Source: Bombyx mori (taxonomy: Eukaryota; Arthropoda; Insecta; Lepidoptera; Bombycidae). Taken from it: DNA of 64,000 bases. The notes beneath the pieces are model-generated. The model was given only the letters and a program-made list of their open reading frames with translations. It was not told the DNA's origin and did no database searches. Position 1 is the stretch's first letter. Every line of letters starts with the position of its first letter. A program made the translations under genes and the position numbers. Of this stretch, positions 9,601 through 17,841 are shown piece after piece. The stretch is from contig NC_085128.1 of NCBI RefSeq assembly GCF_030269925.1, positions 5,334,501 to 5,398,500 of the forward strand, in the 5' to 3' direction.

Positions 9601-11535
9601 GGAGCACAGAAAATTACCTGATAGATGCGGCTTAGACCGGAAAAATTGGTGGTAAATCCAAAACATTTTTTTGAACAGTGATAAAAGTGAGGATTTTTTT
9701 TTTTTTTTATTGCTTAGTAGGGTGGACGAGCTCACAGCCCACATGGTGTTAAGTGGTTACTGGAGCCCATAGACATCTAAAACGTAAATGCGCCATCCAC
9801 CTTGAGATATAAGTTCTAAGGTCTCAGTATAGTTACAGCGGCTACCGCACCCTTCAAACCGAAACGCATTACTGCTTCACGGTAGGTAAAATACAAAAAT
9901 TCATACTCAAAATATTGTTAGTCTGAGCTTACGTCAAGAATTTCCTTTAATACCGTCTAAATTGCAACACGTTTACCTGTAATGCGAAGAATTTCTTGGC
10001 GGCTTCAATATTGTTTCGACCAACTTGTCTCAATTCGAGAATTCTCACGATCATCTCGCCACGGCGCTCCACCGCCTGAAAGTTAAGTTATTTCGTCATC
10101 GAAATTCCCGAAACATGAACCTTTGCATGCATTCCATGAACGAAATTTCCTAAACCCAACTTTATTACGATGTGTGTATTAAAATTTATAATGTAAGAGC
10201 GATGCTACCTACATGCCGCCGCAGCAAAGTTAATGAATTTGATATTCTTCTCACTATCAACTAAAAAAACTATACTTTAATTATTTCCTAAGAATACGCC
10301 ATATATTTAGTTCATAACAATTTGAAAACATTTAATTAACCCGCAATGTTTAAGTAAACAGAATAAATAACACGACTATATTTATGAAAGAAACAAAATC
10401 CACTGGCTATTCCTAAAATTTGCATCTTTGTGTTTTTAACACATAAACCTGTTACATTGGATACCTAGTTAGCTATTGAACCTATTTATTCGTATTCTAC
10501 AATAAAAACACCATTAGAATTCCGAGTACGAAAGAATGACCGGGGAATTTACCTCGAGCGCCGCGGCGGTGGTAGAATCGTGATCGTTTTCAACCATTTC
10601 AATCTGCCTGAATATTTCATTGCTAACTCCGGATACCTGAAATTTAAACGGAGTTAGATAAAATTTGGAACATTTTACACCGGTATATTTAGAATTGAGG
10701 ACGAACTAAGACGCCAACAGTCATCTAAAAAGATTTTTTTCTTCGAAATAGACTGCGGTTATTGTCTATTTGTTTTTGGAGCAATGTTTACCCTCTGCTT
10801 GATCTTTGAAATGATTTTACTCGTGATTTTGTTGGTAAGAGGGCATTCCTTACTAACTAGGGTTAAGTTGACCTAATAGGTATGTCTTATATATCACTTC
10901 CCGGTTGTAGATGAATTGATTTGTGCCGATCGAATATAAGTTTCATCAGATTAACCAGCCAAAACATCCACTATGTCGAAAAACAATAATTCACACGCAT
11001 AGGTTGGTTTAAAGATTTGCCCTAAACACGTCATTACGGATCCTCCCGATCCATTAACGGCACTTTTAGGTACCTCAAGCACCAAGGGTTTGACGAGTAA
11101 ATTAACCCATAGATACAGCCCACTGAGTTTCTCGCCGGATCTTGTCAGTGGGTCGTGTTTCCGATCCGGTGGTAGATTCTGCGAAGCATTGCTCTTGCTA
11201 GGGCCTGTGTTAACAACACTCCGGTTCGAGCCCCGTGTGCTCACCTACACGTCAAGGAGAAGCTGAAATAGCCTCTCAAGCCTATCAGCATAGGTAGGCA
11301 AAAAAATTGAAGATTTATAATAAAGAACAACGTAACCACGTAACAACGGAAAAATGATAGTGCTAGTGAAATCGTACAAATTGTTACGAAATGGGTATTG
11401 ACAGACCTTTCTGAAGTCTGGCTGCAGCACACAGGGCGGCGCATGGTTGGCACGGGCCGGTTGCGGCGGACCGGGCGGCGCGCGTCCCGGCGACGCCGTC
11501 AAGTCCGGCGCCGCGCGGCCGTTCTCCTGGGTCAT
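428..11535 (-). CDS. RhoGAP100F: syd-1 / RhoGAP100F orthologue, 16 exons, 3' end outside window
   Basis: Spliced coding region read right to left: 11535-11407, 10636-10553, 10075-9977, 8530-8254, 7476-7335, 6788-6624, 5871-5731, 5646-5516, 4999-4531, 4461-4376, 4300-4149, 3705-3444, 3025-2763, 2217-2032, 1592-1370, 628-428. Every intron is GT-AG and all phases agree, giving 1003 codons plus one base. Domain order is PDZ (about residues 108-192), a long disordered Ser/Gly/Pro-rich linker, C2 (about 735-862), then RhoGAP (from about 890, cut by the window edge). This order and the exon sequences match Drosophila RhoGAP100F/Syd-1 as I remember it. In flies and worms Syd-1 acts at presynaptic active zones with Liprin-alpha and neurexin. 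The RhoGAP arginine finger in GLYRLCG is present, so catalytic activity is plausible. The ATG at 11535 has an in-frame stop 15 nt upstream but a weak context, so a non-coding upstream exon or a different first exon remains possible. Confidence 0.93.
1136..1333 (+). repeat. Dispersed repeat with CTGAGTTTCTCGCC-type core
   Basis: One of five copies of a dispersed element in this window. Shared core: a stretch resembling CCCACTGAGTTTCTCGCC, then GATTCTGCGAAGCAC, a tRNA B-box-like GGTTCGAG, GAGCTCACCTAC, and an end near CTATCAGC.TAGGTAGG followed by A-rich DNA. Other copies lie near 11037, 36126, 48744 and 58535 (inverted). I do not know its family name; it could be a SINE or a LINE 3' end. It sits in the intron between the two RhoGAP exons. 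Confidence 0.7.
1370..1592 (-). CDS. RhoGAP100F: syd-1 exon o: start of RhoGAP domain
   Basis: 223 nt, phase 0 to 1. Ends the C2-RhoGAP linker and opens the GAP domain at LFGSELEAVVARE, then VPLIVRRCVEEIERRGLD. Acceptor GCTTAG/TTGGAG, donor CATAG/GTTTGA. The GAP signature GLYRLCG is split across this junction. Confidence 0.95.
1771..1985 (-). mobile_element. Bm1 SINE, 5'-truncated
   Basis: Antisense copy: T-rich run, GGACGAGCTCACAGCCCACC, the ACAACGGCTGCCCCACCCTT region and the CACAAGAGGTCCTACC end. The tRNA-like head is missing. It lies in a syd-1 intron. Confidence 0.85.
2032..2217 (-). CDS. RhoGAP100F: syd-1 exon n: rest of C2 domain
   Basis: 186 nt, exactly 62 codons. Codes ELDFDWDEAFDLELVDNRQL, DVLVYSWDPQHRHKLCYRG and ITLPDLV, typical C2 beta strands. 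Acceptor TTTTAG/ATTCGT, donor CAAG/GTAAGC. Only some of the acidic residues expected of a calcium-binding C2 site are evident. Confidence 0.95.
2515..2670 (+). mobile_element. Helitron-like fragment, 3' end
   Basis: Ends TTCCGAAGCGAAGCG..CGGGTCGCTAGT, with the GC-rich near-palindrome just inside a CTAGT terminus that marks lepidopteran Helitrons. The 5' end is missing. In a syd-1 intron. Confidence 0.7.
2763..3025 (-). CDS. RhoGAP100F: syd-1 exon m: start of C2 domain
   Basis: 263 nt, phase 1 to 0. Codes DFLKYKVDKMTGGGLSASMT, then the first C2 strands (GMLWIHLLSGRGLRP) and RDLYCVLECDRVHKARTV. Acceptor TTGCAG/ACTTCC, donor CAGTG/GTAAAT. The C2 domain lies between PDZ and RhoGAP as in other Syd-1 proteins. 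Confidence 0.95.
3026..3443. other. syd-1 intron, no recognised feature
   Basis: AT-rich intron of 418 bp with no repeat, RNA gene or exon that I can support. Confidence 0.6.
3444..3705 (-). CDS. RhoGAP100F: syd-1 exon l
   Basis: 262 nt, phase 0 to 1. Starts MENASRFGSS and contains ERPRHLPARSVSSQQL, another segment conserved with Drosophila, then a Gly/Pro/Ser linker. Acceptor TTACAG/ATGGAA, donor AGTG/GTAATT. Confidence 0.93.
3805..4089 (+). mobile_element. Helitron-like element, GAATTGCTGTTCGTTAG family
   Basis: Starts TCTATATATATAAAAATGAA and ends GTCTGCCGGGTCAGCTAGT. Copies of the same length and ends occur at 15802-16089 (same strand) and 24113-24404 (opposite). The TC start and CTAGT end without target duplication suggest a non-autonomous Helitron. 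In a syd-1 intron. Confidence 0.65.
4149..4300 (-). CDS. RhoGAP100F: syd-1 exon k
   Basis: 152 nt, phase 1 to 0. Codes FTSDEYRAWLSRAPSTSAL and ends HYSAENIHDALKN, a segment conserved in insect Syd-1 ahead of the C2 domain. Acceptor ACACAG/GTCGTC, donor AAAAT/GTACGC. Confidence 0.92.
4376..4461 (-). CDS. RhoGAP100F: syd-1 exon j
   Basis: 86 nt, phase 2 to 1, coding LGLTRRTGSVLQDEPEPLSS then RLDLRSSRG. Acceptor TTAAG/GTTGGG has a T-rich but short tract; donor AAGAG/GTACAT. Supported by phase agreement with both neighbours. Confidence 0.85.
4531..4999 (-). CDS. RhoGAP100F: syd-1 exon i: Gly/Leu/Ser repeat exon
   Basis: The longest exon (469 nt, phase 1 to 2), roughly residues 390-545. Its first two thirds is a degenerate repeat of units such as TGL, SGL, PGL and STGL, including GLTSTGLGGPGL and GLGTGLSGTGLG. 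The rest is a Ser/Arg-rich, phosphorylation-prone sequence (RRNRSLDYSSDTEA). Acceptor CTACAG/CATCAA, donor CAAAG/GTAAAT. It may vary in repeat number between strains or species. Confidence 0.9.
5040..5503 (+). mobile_element. RTE-type retrotransposon, 3' end with in-frame stop
   Basis: The plus strand codes the C-terminal tail of an RTE-clade reverse transcriptase: YGSACWTTKVADERHLHAAE, MLRWMRGVTRMD, GSLKVAPVTEKLRSARLGW, then a TAA in place of a sense codon, then YGHVMRRNENEVG, RGRGRPKKKWMDCVK and TCCVESR. It ends in a short ATGATG tail. It lies antisense in the syd-1 intron between exons h and i and is not a host gene. Confidence 0.88.
5516..5646 (-). CDS. RhoGAP100F: syd-1 exon h: linker
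   Basis: 131 nt, phase 2 to 1, coding TRFGGRVPRSGSEQQLPRAE, then HSDFGRHSLLRSSLKA. Acceptor TTTCAG/TACGCG, donor GGTG/GTACGT. The donor is only about 12 bp from the 3' tail of an RTE retrotransposon in the next intron. Confidence 0.9.
5731..5871 (-). CDS. RhoGAP100F: syd-1 exon g: linker
   Basis: 141 nt, phase 2 to 2, coding YRPPPPVITEQPK, then PYERSYPNTLDSLAEKVH and YYPPESG. Acceptor TTTCAG/TTACCG, donor GGAAG/GTATGT. The Tyr- and Pro-rich residues look like a possible SH3 or WW ligand region; that is inference. Confidence 0.9.
5872..6372. other. syd-1 intron, unrecognised AT-rich DNA
   Basis: AT-rich intron sequence before the Helitron fragment. No feature recognised. Confidence 0.5.
6373..6601 (+). 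mobile_element. Helitron-like element, 3' end
   Basis: Contains TGGAACGGCTGGACTGATTT, an exact 9-bp inverted repeat ACCCGCGGT/ACCGCGGGT (6504-6512 and 6522-6530), and the terminus TTCCGAAGCGAAGCG..CGGGTCGCTAGT. It stops 22 bp from the donor of syd-1 exon f. Confidence 0.75.
6624..6788 (-). CDS. RhoGAP100F: syd-1 exon f: linker
   Basis: 165 nt, phase 2 to phase 2. It codes a disordered stretch ending DLYYNPRPPSDHSTW. Acceptor TTACAG/ACATGG, donor GGAG/GTGATT. A Helitron 3' end (CTAGT at 6601) lies 22 bp beyond the donor. Confidence 0.88.
6789..7334. other. syd-1 intron, nothing recognised
   Basis: AT-rich, 546 bp. Open frames on the minus strand here lack splice-compatible ends or family similarity. 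Confidence 0.6.
7335..7476 (-). CDS. RhoGAP100F: syd-1 exon e: linker
   Basis: 142 nt, phase 1 to phase 2, coding a Pro-rich then Asp/Arg/Glu-rich linker (SEHKPPPVVVLKRD, then DRERERDRDR). Acceptor TTTCAG/GGAAAT, donor GCA/GTAAGT. Supported by the open frame and phase agreement, not by a domain. Confidence 0.88.
7752..8103 (-). mobile_element. Bm1 SINE with internal deletion
   Basis: Antisense copy running from the ATTGCTTAGATGGGTCGAGG tail to the tRNA-like head (TTATCCTTTAGGCCACGACG). About 80 bp between the CGTGGAAGTCAATCGT segment and the head is missing relative to the copy at 63504. In the intron below the PDZ exon. Confidence 0.85.
8254..8530 (-). CDS. RhoGAP100F: syd-1 exon d: PDZ domain
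   Basis: 277 nt carrying the whole PDZ domain. It shows the carboxylate-binding loop TLGLYIREG, then GVFISRIALESAVYNSG, LKVGDEILAVN and SLDDVVIIMS. Acceptor TTCTAG/GACACG, donor AAAAG/GTTAG, ending in phase 1. This is the best conserved exon of the gene. Confidence 0.96.
8531..9690. other. syd-1 intron, unrecognised
   Basis: About 1.2 kb, somewhat less AT-rich than other introns, with scattered short open stretches on the minus strand but no long frame and no known repeat. It could hold a decayed transposon. Confidence 0.4.
9692..9886 (-). mobile_element. Bm1 SINE, 5'-truncated
   Basis: Antisense, starting in a T run, with GGACGAGCTCACAGCCCACA and ending at ATTACTGCTTCACGG. In a syd-1 intron. 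Confidence 0.88.
9977..10075 (-). CDS. RhoGAP100F: syd-1 exon c
   Basis: 33 codons beginning AVERRGEMIVRILE and ending FFALQ. Acceptor TTTCAG/GCGGTG, donor CAG/GTAAAC, phase 0. It is a predicted charged helical stretch just before the PDZ domain. Confidence 0.93.
10076..10552. other. syd-1 intron, nothing recognised
   Basis: AT-rich intron of 477 bp between exons b and c. No supported feature. Confidence 0.6.
10553..10636 (-). CDS. RhoGAP100F: syd-1 exon b
   Basis: 28 codons reading VSGVSNEIFRQIEMVEND and ending AAALE. Acceptor TTTCAG/GTATCC, donor GAG/GTAAAT, phase 0 both ends. The region corresponds to the conserved segment ahead of the PDZ domain in insect Syd-1. Confidence 0.93.
11037..11305 (+). 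repeat. Dispersed CTGAGTTTCTCGCC-type repeat, longest copy
   Basis: Extends further upstream than the 1136 copy, adding GGATCCTCCCGATCCATTAA, the TTTTAGGTACCTCAAGCACC segment and AAATTAACCCATAGATACAG ahead of the shared core. B-box-like GGTTCGAGCC at 11223. Ends CATAGGTAGGCAAAAAAA. It lies between syd-1 exons a and b. Confidence 0.75.
11407..11535 (-). CDS. RhoGAP100F: syd-1 exon a: N-terminus
   Basis: Codes 43 residues, Pro/Ala-rich, ending in the conserved QPDFRK that joins VSG of the next exon. Donor is AAG/GTCTGT, phase 0. The start is taken at the ATG at 11533-11535 (MTQENGR). An alternative acceptor, GACCCAG/GAG, lies 9 nt inside, which would make the ATG intronic. The exon is far more GC-rich than its surroundings. 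Confidence 0.8.
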
Positions 11536-13180
11536 AGAAATTGCAGTTCACATTATTGGGTCAGATGAAAAAGTACAAGTAAGTGATAAATGATATCGGC
11601 CTCCCCGAGCTACCAGAGAGATCGGACCATATTTTCTATTAGATCCAATCCTGACTGTTGGCAGGAAAAAAAATGTCCACCGTATTCCTGGCGACTTTTC
11701 GAGTCGCAAGGTAAATTCACCAGATGTATTGCATGAGAATTGAAGCCACCAAACAATATCTCTGTTGCTTTTCTACAAGAGCCTTTTATTATACACTTGA
11801 GACATTGACCTGATGCCTCAATGTAGACAAAGGCGTTGAAATTTCAGTAGATGGATTTCGGTAACTGCTTATACCTACCAGATGAATATGGACTTAGTCT
11901 GCTTGCTAAACTGTAGGTTGATTAGGACAATCCTTAATCGAGAATTCATTTTACGGTTTTCAACTATAAAGGCTTCGTCAAACAGAACGCGTAATTAGCA
12001 CGCGTTAGAGCACTAAGCTGACGGCGCGCTATGACGCCGAGATATGTTGTACTACTACGGTAATATATTGTCAAACAGAGTGCCTGCGCTATAAGTACAC
12101 AACGCTCTGTCGTTGCGTTAGGACGCTTTGACGTCAGGCGTTGTAATATTTTCCAAATTATTTTTTAGCGTCCGAGTATGCAGTTGGAACAGCGTCCCTA
12201 CCGGCAAATGTAGGCAAATATTCCAACTTCTTACAAATTTGTATTAAATTCTACGCTATCGAGAACGATAAAAAACTCGCACTAAGCACATAGATGTAGT
12301 GGAACAGATAATTTAAAGAACAAAATAAAATCAGGGCCCCAAATGAAGAAACAGTGCTTTCCTTTTAAATCAAGGGTGAAAACCTATGTTCTTTTGTATC
12401 TCTATCAAAATAACATAATATAGTATACAATTATAGTATTCGTTTTAGGTATATTAAATGGTATTTGAAATAAATCGGCTTTAACGCTCTTTACAAGTAA
12501 GTCATTAATTCTTTTACCGTTAAATCCTTTTGGATTTTATATCCCTGAACAAATATTTACGTGAAAAGATTACAAGTCCGAGAGCACGTCTAACCCTTTT
12601 CCATCCACATAAATTACTTTACAACAAGGCTGCGCCGCAGGGTTCCTTCCGCGGTTTTATCAGTTATGTATCACGACAGCATTTGCTGAACTCATTTTCA
12701 GATTCAGAACAATAATAACACGTCTTTCATTGCATTGATGTGCTTGAGCGGCTTCACGTGTAGCTTAGAATCGATTCTGATTTCAAATGTCCTACTTCAA
12801 AATTAAATGTTTCATGGGACGCTAAAAATGTCATGATATATTGTGACATTTTTATTTAGTTCATAATTAGAAATTCACGTGTAGTCAAACAAGTATCTAA
12901 GAGATATCGAATTATGACTTCTGGTCGAAATGTCATTTATTGTCAGCATTAACAACTCATTTTCTATATCAGATTTTTTGTTTTGGTTTTAATGTTACTA
13001 AAAGTTCGTCAATAGCTACTAAAGAAAAAAGGATGTCAGTTAACACGCAGATTAGAAAATGCCGTGCATAGTTTCGTTTTTGCCTATGTAAGCAATCGAT
13101 TAAGCAACTCAAAATAAAATGCTACACAAAAACAATAACTTCTATTTTTGTATGAAAAAAGAACCCCAAAAGCTCACATA
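11536..13180. other. Region upstream of first syd-1 coding exon, no gene recognised
   Basis: About 1.6 kb of mostly AT-rich sequence. A CG-rich patch at 11980-12150 (with CAAACAGAACGCG and GTCAAACAGAGTGCC) may be part of an unnamed transposon. No coding exon supported. Confidence 0.4.
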
Positions 13181-13184
13181 TCAA

Positions 13185-13420
13185 AGGCAAATCACCTCTC
13201 AGTCGAGTCCGTGAAAGCCTTCGATCATAAATAAAGGCTCCGAACGATTTCGAAGGTTCAAGGGATTTTTGTTTCTGCTTTTGGCGGTCGATCGAGAGCC
13301 GACGGGCGGGGCTCGCTACGGGCCGTGACCTACTTATACTTCCACCCTCTCGCGTACACACGAGGTCACTGTACTGCAGCTGCAGCCCCCCAATACCGCA
13401 GGGTGAGCGGACTCGGCGTG
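13185..13420 (-). promoter_or_regulatory. Candidate promoter / 5' untranslated exon of syd-1
   Basis: A GC-rich island in AT-rich DNA 1.7 kb upstream of the first coding exon. On the minus strand it holds a GC-box-like GAGCCCCGCCCGTC, a candidate initiator ACAGT near 13370 and a possible splice donor GAGAG/GTGATT near 13195. No ATG frame joins the first coding exon, so any exon here would be untranslated. Inference only. Confidence 0.25.
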
Positions 13421-14777
13421 AATGTCCAAGCTACAATTGTAAAGCGCGCCAAACTCGTTGCCGCATACTTCATTGTAGTAGTCTTTTGGAATACCATTAA
13501 CAATTTTCATGAATAAATCCATTAAAACAATTGTCGTTCATTACGAACAATTATGATCGAGGTAAATATATTCTAATTAATGTGTTAAGTGTTATTCCTG
13601 TTATACCTATTTTAACACATTTACATATACAATTATCAATTGAAAAATAAACTCTAAAAAATCGCAGTTGATATGTAAATTTTATATAATAAAAAAAGTA
13701 TCTAAAAATATTAAAAAATCTTACGACACGTAATTTTCTACATAAGAATGAAAACGATTGGAAAACCCGAAATGATTTTGGTTATAAATCATGTTGTTGT
13801 TTGTTTAATATAAGATTTCGATAAAATATTGTAGGTTATATTTAAGTAAGTAATGTTCAAATAAGAATCATTTTAATATTAATTTGACAATCAACAAGGG
13901 TAATTTTTTCAATAAATTTTCACATATTCACAATTCAACTTTCATTTCACACATATTAAACACACATTTCCACGTTAAGCTTTACAATGCGAATGACGAG
14001 CTTTATTTTTATTAAAAAATATTTTGTCGGCTGTATAATAATAATAATAAAATTTGGAACTTATTAAATGGAACTTGCGATGTTTTAAAGTGTTTTTACT
14101 TAAAACTATTTGCATTAGTTATGGACTTCCTAAGGTTTCCTAAGACTTCTAGTGTCCAGCTCCATATATTGGTTTCAGCGTTCAAAGTAGTAAAAAATAA
14201 AAAAAGGAATCATAAAAAACCCTTAAAAAGTAATTTCAAAATGCATATTATCCGACTTCCGTTGTTTTAAACGCAACTATCTTTCCACGGGCAACCTCGT
14301 GTTTCTATTTTCGATATCAAAGCAATATGTACATTGCTGCGAGAAAATAAGATGCAATTTAGCATACAAAGCGATTTTAAGTCCTGCCTCTACTCTCCAC
14401 ACCATATTAGAACAGTAAGAGCTATATACTTATATAATACGTATACTTATATACATAGATACACTTTGCTTATACAAGAACATTAAACTTTTGATCCATA
14501 AATAGGTTTTCGTAGCGAATCGCGTAATTTTTAGCTATTAAGTTTCTTTAGGGCATATTTTGATCAAAAATTTAATTTACAGGAATTACTCTAAATTATT
14601 ATTTTTCCAATAATAATAATTTACAGTAATTATGCAATCTGGCCTGTGATTTTTAGACGCGGACAAATCAAATGTCATGTCTGGGCAATGCTGTCTTTAA
14701 TAAACAGTATTATAATGGTATATTGGAAAACCGTTAAATTATACAATCTTTATGTTGTTGTTGAGTATCAAACTTTG
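13421..14777. other. Gene-free AT-rich DNA
   Basis: No gene or known repeat recognised. Several runs of ATT/ATA microsatellite-like DNA (near 14035 and 14600) and nothing else. Confidence 0.5.
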
Positions 14778-15118
14778 TTCTTTTAATTGCTCTAATAGGC
14801 AGACGAGCATACGGCCCACCTGATGATGAGTGGCTGCCGTCATTCATGGGCGTCAGCAATGCCAGGGGCAAAGCCAAGTTGATGCCTACAGCTTAATATT
14901 CTTCACAAGCCTCGTTTGAAGAAGGACATGTCATAGCGCTCGGGAAACGCCGTAGAAGGAAGCTTAATTCAAAGCCGGATGGTGCGTGTCAGAAAAGATC
15001 TCTGGAAGCGCACTCTGCATGAACGCAGTGGTTCTAGGTAGTATGGATGGACTCTATTCAAATGGCGGGTGGTGCGATGGTAGAAACGAGATGACGGAAT
15101 CATCTCAAATCGCATTCT
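14778..15118 (-). mobile_element. Non-LTR retrotransposon 3' end (LINE family A)
   Basis: Antisense. Shares GGCAGACGAGCATACGGCCC, the TGCCAGGGGCAAAGCCAAG region and the frame end CTCGTTTGAAGAAGGACATG with copies at 21942, 25473, 37511 and 40178. This is the most diverged of them. Confidence 0.8.
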
Positions 15119-15126
15119 CGTTATAT

Positions 15127-15190
15127 CTATGAGTTCCCGTTACCACTTAACACAAGATGGACCGTGAGCTTATTCAGGCGTCTATGTTAC
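15127..15190 (+). mobile_element. Bm1-like tail fragment
   Basis: TATCTATGAGTTCCCGTTAC, then CACTTAACACAAGATGG and GTGAGCTTATTC resemble a decayed Bm1 3' part. It abuts the LINE family A copy. Confidence 0.5.
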
Positions 15191-15801
15191 ACATTACGTC
15201 GGTGCAAAAATAATAATAATAACTGGCCTACTGATCGCATAGCATGGCATGAGTAGTTCCTTGTAGAAATAAAAATATATATGGTATTGCCGATGCGAAC
15301 TTACAATACAGCCTATCTCCTGATTTTTTAAATAAGGACTAGAAAAGTAATAACATTCCCAGAACAACTAAGGTCATTTTCGTATCGATTCCAACAATTT
15401 CACTTCGTAAGCAACAAGAATAACACTACTAATGTAAAACATAGACATTCAATACAAAATCACAAGCTCGACTTCGATTCTAGTTGAAAGCTTTTTTCCA
15501 TAATACTCTTAGATTATAATAATAATTAATCTTCTTATTCCCCCTTCGCCCAACCCTCTTGTAAATCACATGTTGGCGTATGCTTGTTCATATCAAAGCA
15601 CGTAAGTATGGGTTATGTCCCCCTAATGACACGCGCACACCCGACAACGAAAACAGCCTTTACTACGCGACTTGAAGATCAAAGCTTTAATTCAGTCTAG
15701 TTTAATTAGAATTAAACAAACTGACGTGCACATCCGCAATTAGAAATTAGATGTTACTAGCTAAGGATAATTAAGCCAAAGGATTGTACACTAATAATAT
15801 A
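15191..15801. other. Gene-free stretch
   Basis: No gene or repeat that I recognise. Confidence 0.5.
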
Positions 15802-16089
15802 TCTATATATATAAAAATGAATTGCTGTTCGTTAGTCTCGCTAAGACTCGAGAACGGCTGGACCGATTTGGCTAATTTTGGTCTTGACTTATCTTTGTGG
15901 AAGTCCAGAGAAGGTTTAAAAGGTAAATAAATATGGAAATGCTCGGAATTAAATAAAAATAACAATTTTGTTCTTCCTTTGATGTGTCCCCCGTCGGACG
16001 GATTCTTTTTGTTTGTTTTAAGTTTATTTTATACAAAAGTTCTTTTATTTATCGATTGAGGCACTACGAAGTCTGCCGGGTCAGCTAGT
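15802..16089 (+). mobile_element. Helitron-like element, GAATTGCTGTTCGTTAG family
   Basis: Second plus-strand copy of the 3805 element, with the same TCTATATATATAAAAATGAA start and GTCTGCCGGGTCAGCTAGT end. Confidence 0.7.
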
Positions 16090-16249
16090 TCTATATAATT
16101 ATGACGCTGTTCCGTGTGTTCTAACTTAAAGGAGAGACCGCACAATGTTGATTTTCGTGTAATTTCTCAAAATAGGCCATGAAACTCTCGTCTTCTCATC
16201 TAATGCAGTTTTTTTCATTTAAATTTAAACAACAAGAGCCTAAGACGAC

Positions 16250-16560
16250 AAATATTGGAAAGGAGTCCAGGCCGGTACGAGACTCGCAGATCGATATCTG
16301 GTACTGTCTTCTGAATGAAGTGCGCGCGCCGACCGCCTTACGTAACGTTCAGTATGAACACCTGTTGCTAATACTACCACCCGTTTATAAGCCGACCGTT
16401 GTGTGCAGTCCGTCTCGGCTTTACTATTCAACGCGCTCGTAGACTATTTCAAATTTGGACGGAGTGCCGGAGTCAATGCACCGGCGGAACCTTCGTCGTT
16501 GCACTCAAGGGTGCATAGTAGAGACCGGTGGAGGCATGATAATGATCTTCGTTAGTGTTA
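16250..16560. promoter_or_regulatory. CpG-rich patch, possible promoter
   Basis: Base composition differs from the flanks, with GTGCGCGCGCCGACCG and several other CpGs. On the minus strand TTATAAACGG could be a TATA box about 33 bp ahead of GTTCATACTG. No splice-linked coding frame was found, and the open frames on both strands look like by-products of the GC content. Could instead be an unknown repeat. Confidence 0.2.
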
Positions 16561-17010
16561 TTGGAAAACTTAATGAAGACTGCATCTATAGTGAAGTCCA
16601 CCAGCTGACGGCAATCTGTATGTTTTTGTACAGTTGGGTATTAAACAATCGCATCTAAAAGGTAATAATGCGTTTATCTATAGACTTAAGAAGAATAAGA
16701 AATTAATAGTCATAGACCGTTCGGTATTCACTGCTAAAACTACTTCACCTTTATTCATGCGTGTTAAAAAGATCCTTAAATAAATTCCTCTCTAATATGC
16801 TCAGGACTAATGGTAGGTCATGTTGTACGTCCTGCTTATTTCTGTCGTAATCTGTTATTTTTATAATACACTATATGAGCAGACGAACTCACCGCTCATC
16901 CAGATTAAGTAGCCACCGGTGCTCATTGGCAAAAGAATGCGATTGTTTGTTGTAGCTTCTCTTAAGCTCCAGTGACCACATAGAGTCAGTCAGCTCTGAG
17001 TTATTTTTAT
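16561..17010. other. Gene-free stretch with decayed SINE/LINE tail
   Basis: Mostly unrecognised. Near 16875-16945 a weak antisense match to Bm1/LINE tails is visible (GCAGACGAACTCACCGCTCA). Confidence 0.4.
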
Positions 17011-17256
17011 TATTATTTTTTTATTGCTTAGATGGACGGACGAGCTCACAGCCCACCTGGTGTTAAGTGGTTACTGGAGCCCATGGACATCTATAACTTA
17101 AATGTACCACTTATCTTGAGATATAAACTCTAAGGTCTCAAGTATAGTCACAACGGCTGCCCTACCCTTCAAACCGATACGCATTACTGCTTCACGGCAG
17201 AAATAGGCAGGGTGGTACCTACCCGTGCGGACTCACAAGAGGTCCTACCACCAGTA
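17011..17256 (-). mobile_element. Bm1 SINE, 5'-truncated
   Basis: Antisense, from the T-rich tail through GACGAGCTCACAGCCCACCT to GAGGTCCTACCACCAGT. Forms an inverted pair with the copy at 17341. Confidence 0.9.
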
Positions 17257-17340
17257 AAAAGTTAGTACTAACAGATCCAAACGGTCAAAAAAGAATCATA
17301 ACCCACTGTTTGTATTTACCGTGTTTTGGTATTTATTTAT

Positions 17341-17476
17341 GGTAACTATACTGAGACATTAGAACTTTTATCTCAAGGTGGGTGGCGCATTTACGTTGTA
17401 GATGTCTATTTTCTCCAGTAACCACTTAACACGAGATGGTTTGTGAGCTCGTCCACCCATATAAGCAATAAAAAAA
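17341..17476 (+). mobile_element. Bm1 SINE 3' fragment
   Basis: Sense orientation: TTTACGTTGTAGATGTCTAT through GAGCTCGTCCACCC and a short A run. Only the 3' third remains. Confidence 0.88.
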
Positions 17477-17841
17477 ACTGTTTGTCTGTTTAAATCTTGA
17501 CTAATATTCAAAACTTCTTTAGCACGGACTCACGTCTTTTGTCCTACTTTTATTCCAACAGCAAATTTTGTACTTTGCTTGTTATACATAACATGTTTAA
17601 ATTTTCAGTTAACATCATTATAAGTCTATTTAAGTCAACAACTTGGAGTAAACTAAAGCTTTTACCGGCCTAACAAAAGGGACTGTTAGAGTGTAAGTTG
17701 TTTTCTTGTCTCCGAAATGTCCTTTCATTTCATAGCTTATAGCCGAGAAGGGAAGAAATTGAAACTTTTTCTGATTTTATTATTTATAACATTAGGGGTG
17801 ATTTTTAAATTTCATTACATAGAGTTTGTCTTATTTGTATA

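Noticed and set aside
16179..16442. Overlapping open frames on both strands as coding exons
   Set aside because: Both strands are open at once, which fits a composition effect; no family similarity or splice pair was found.
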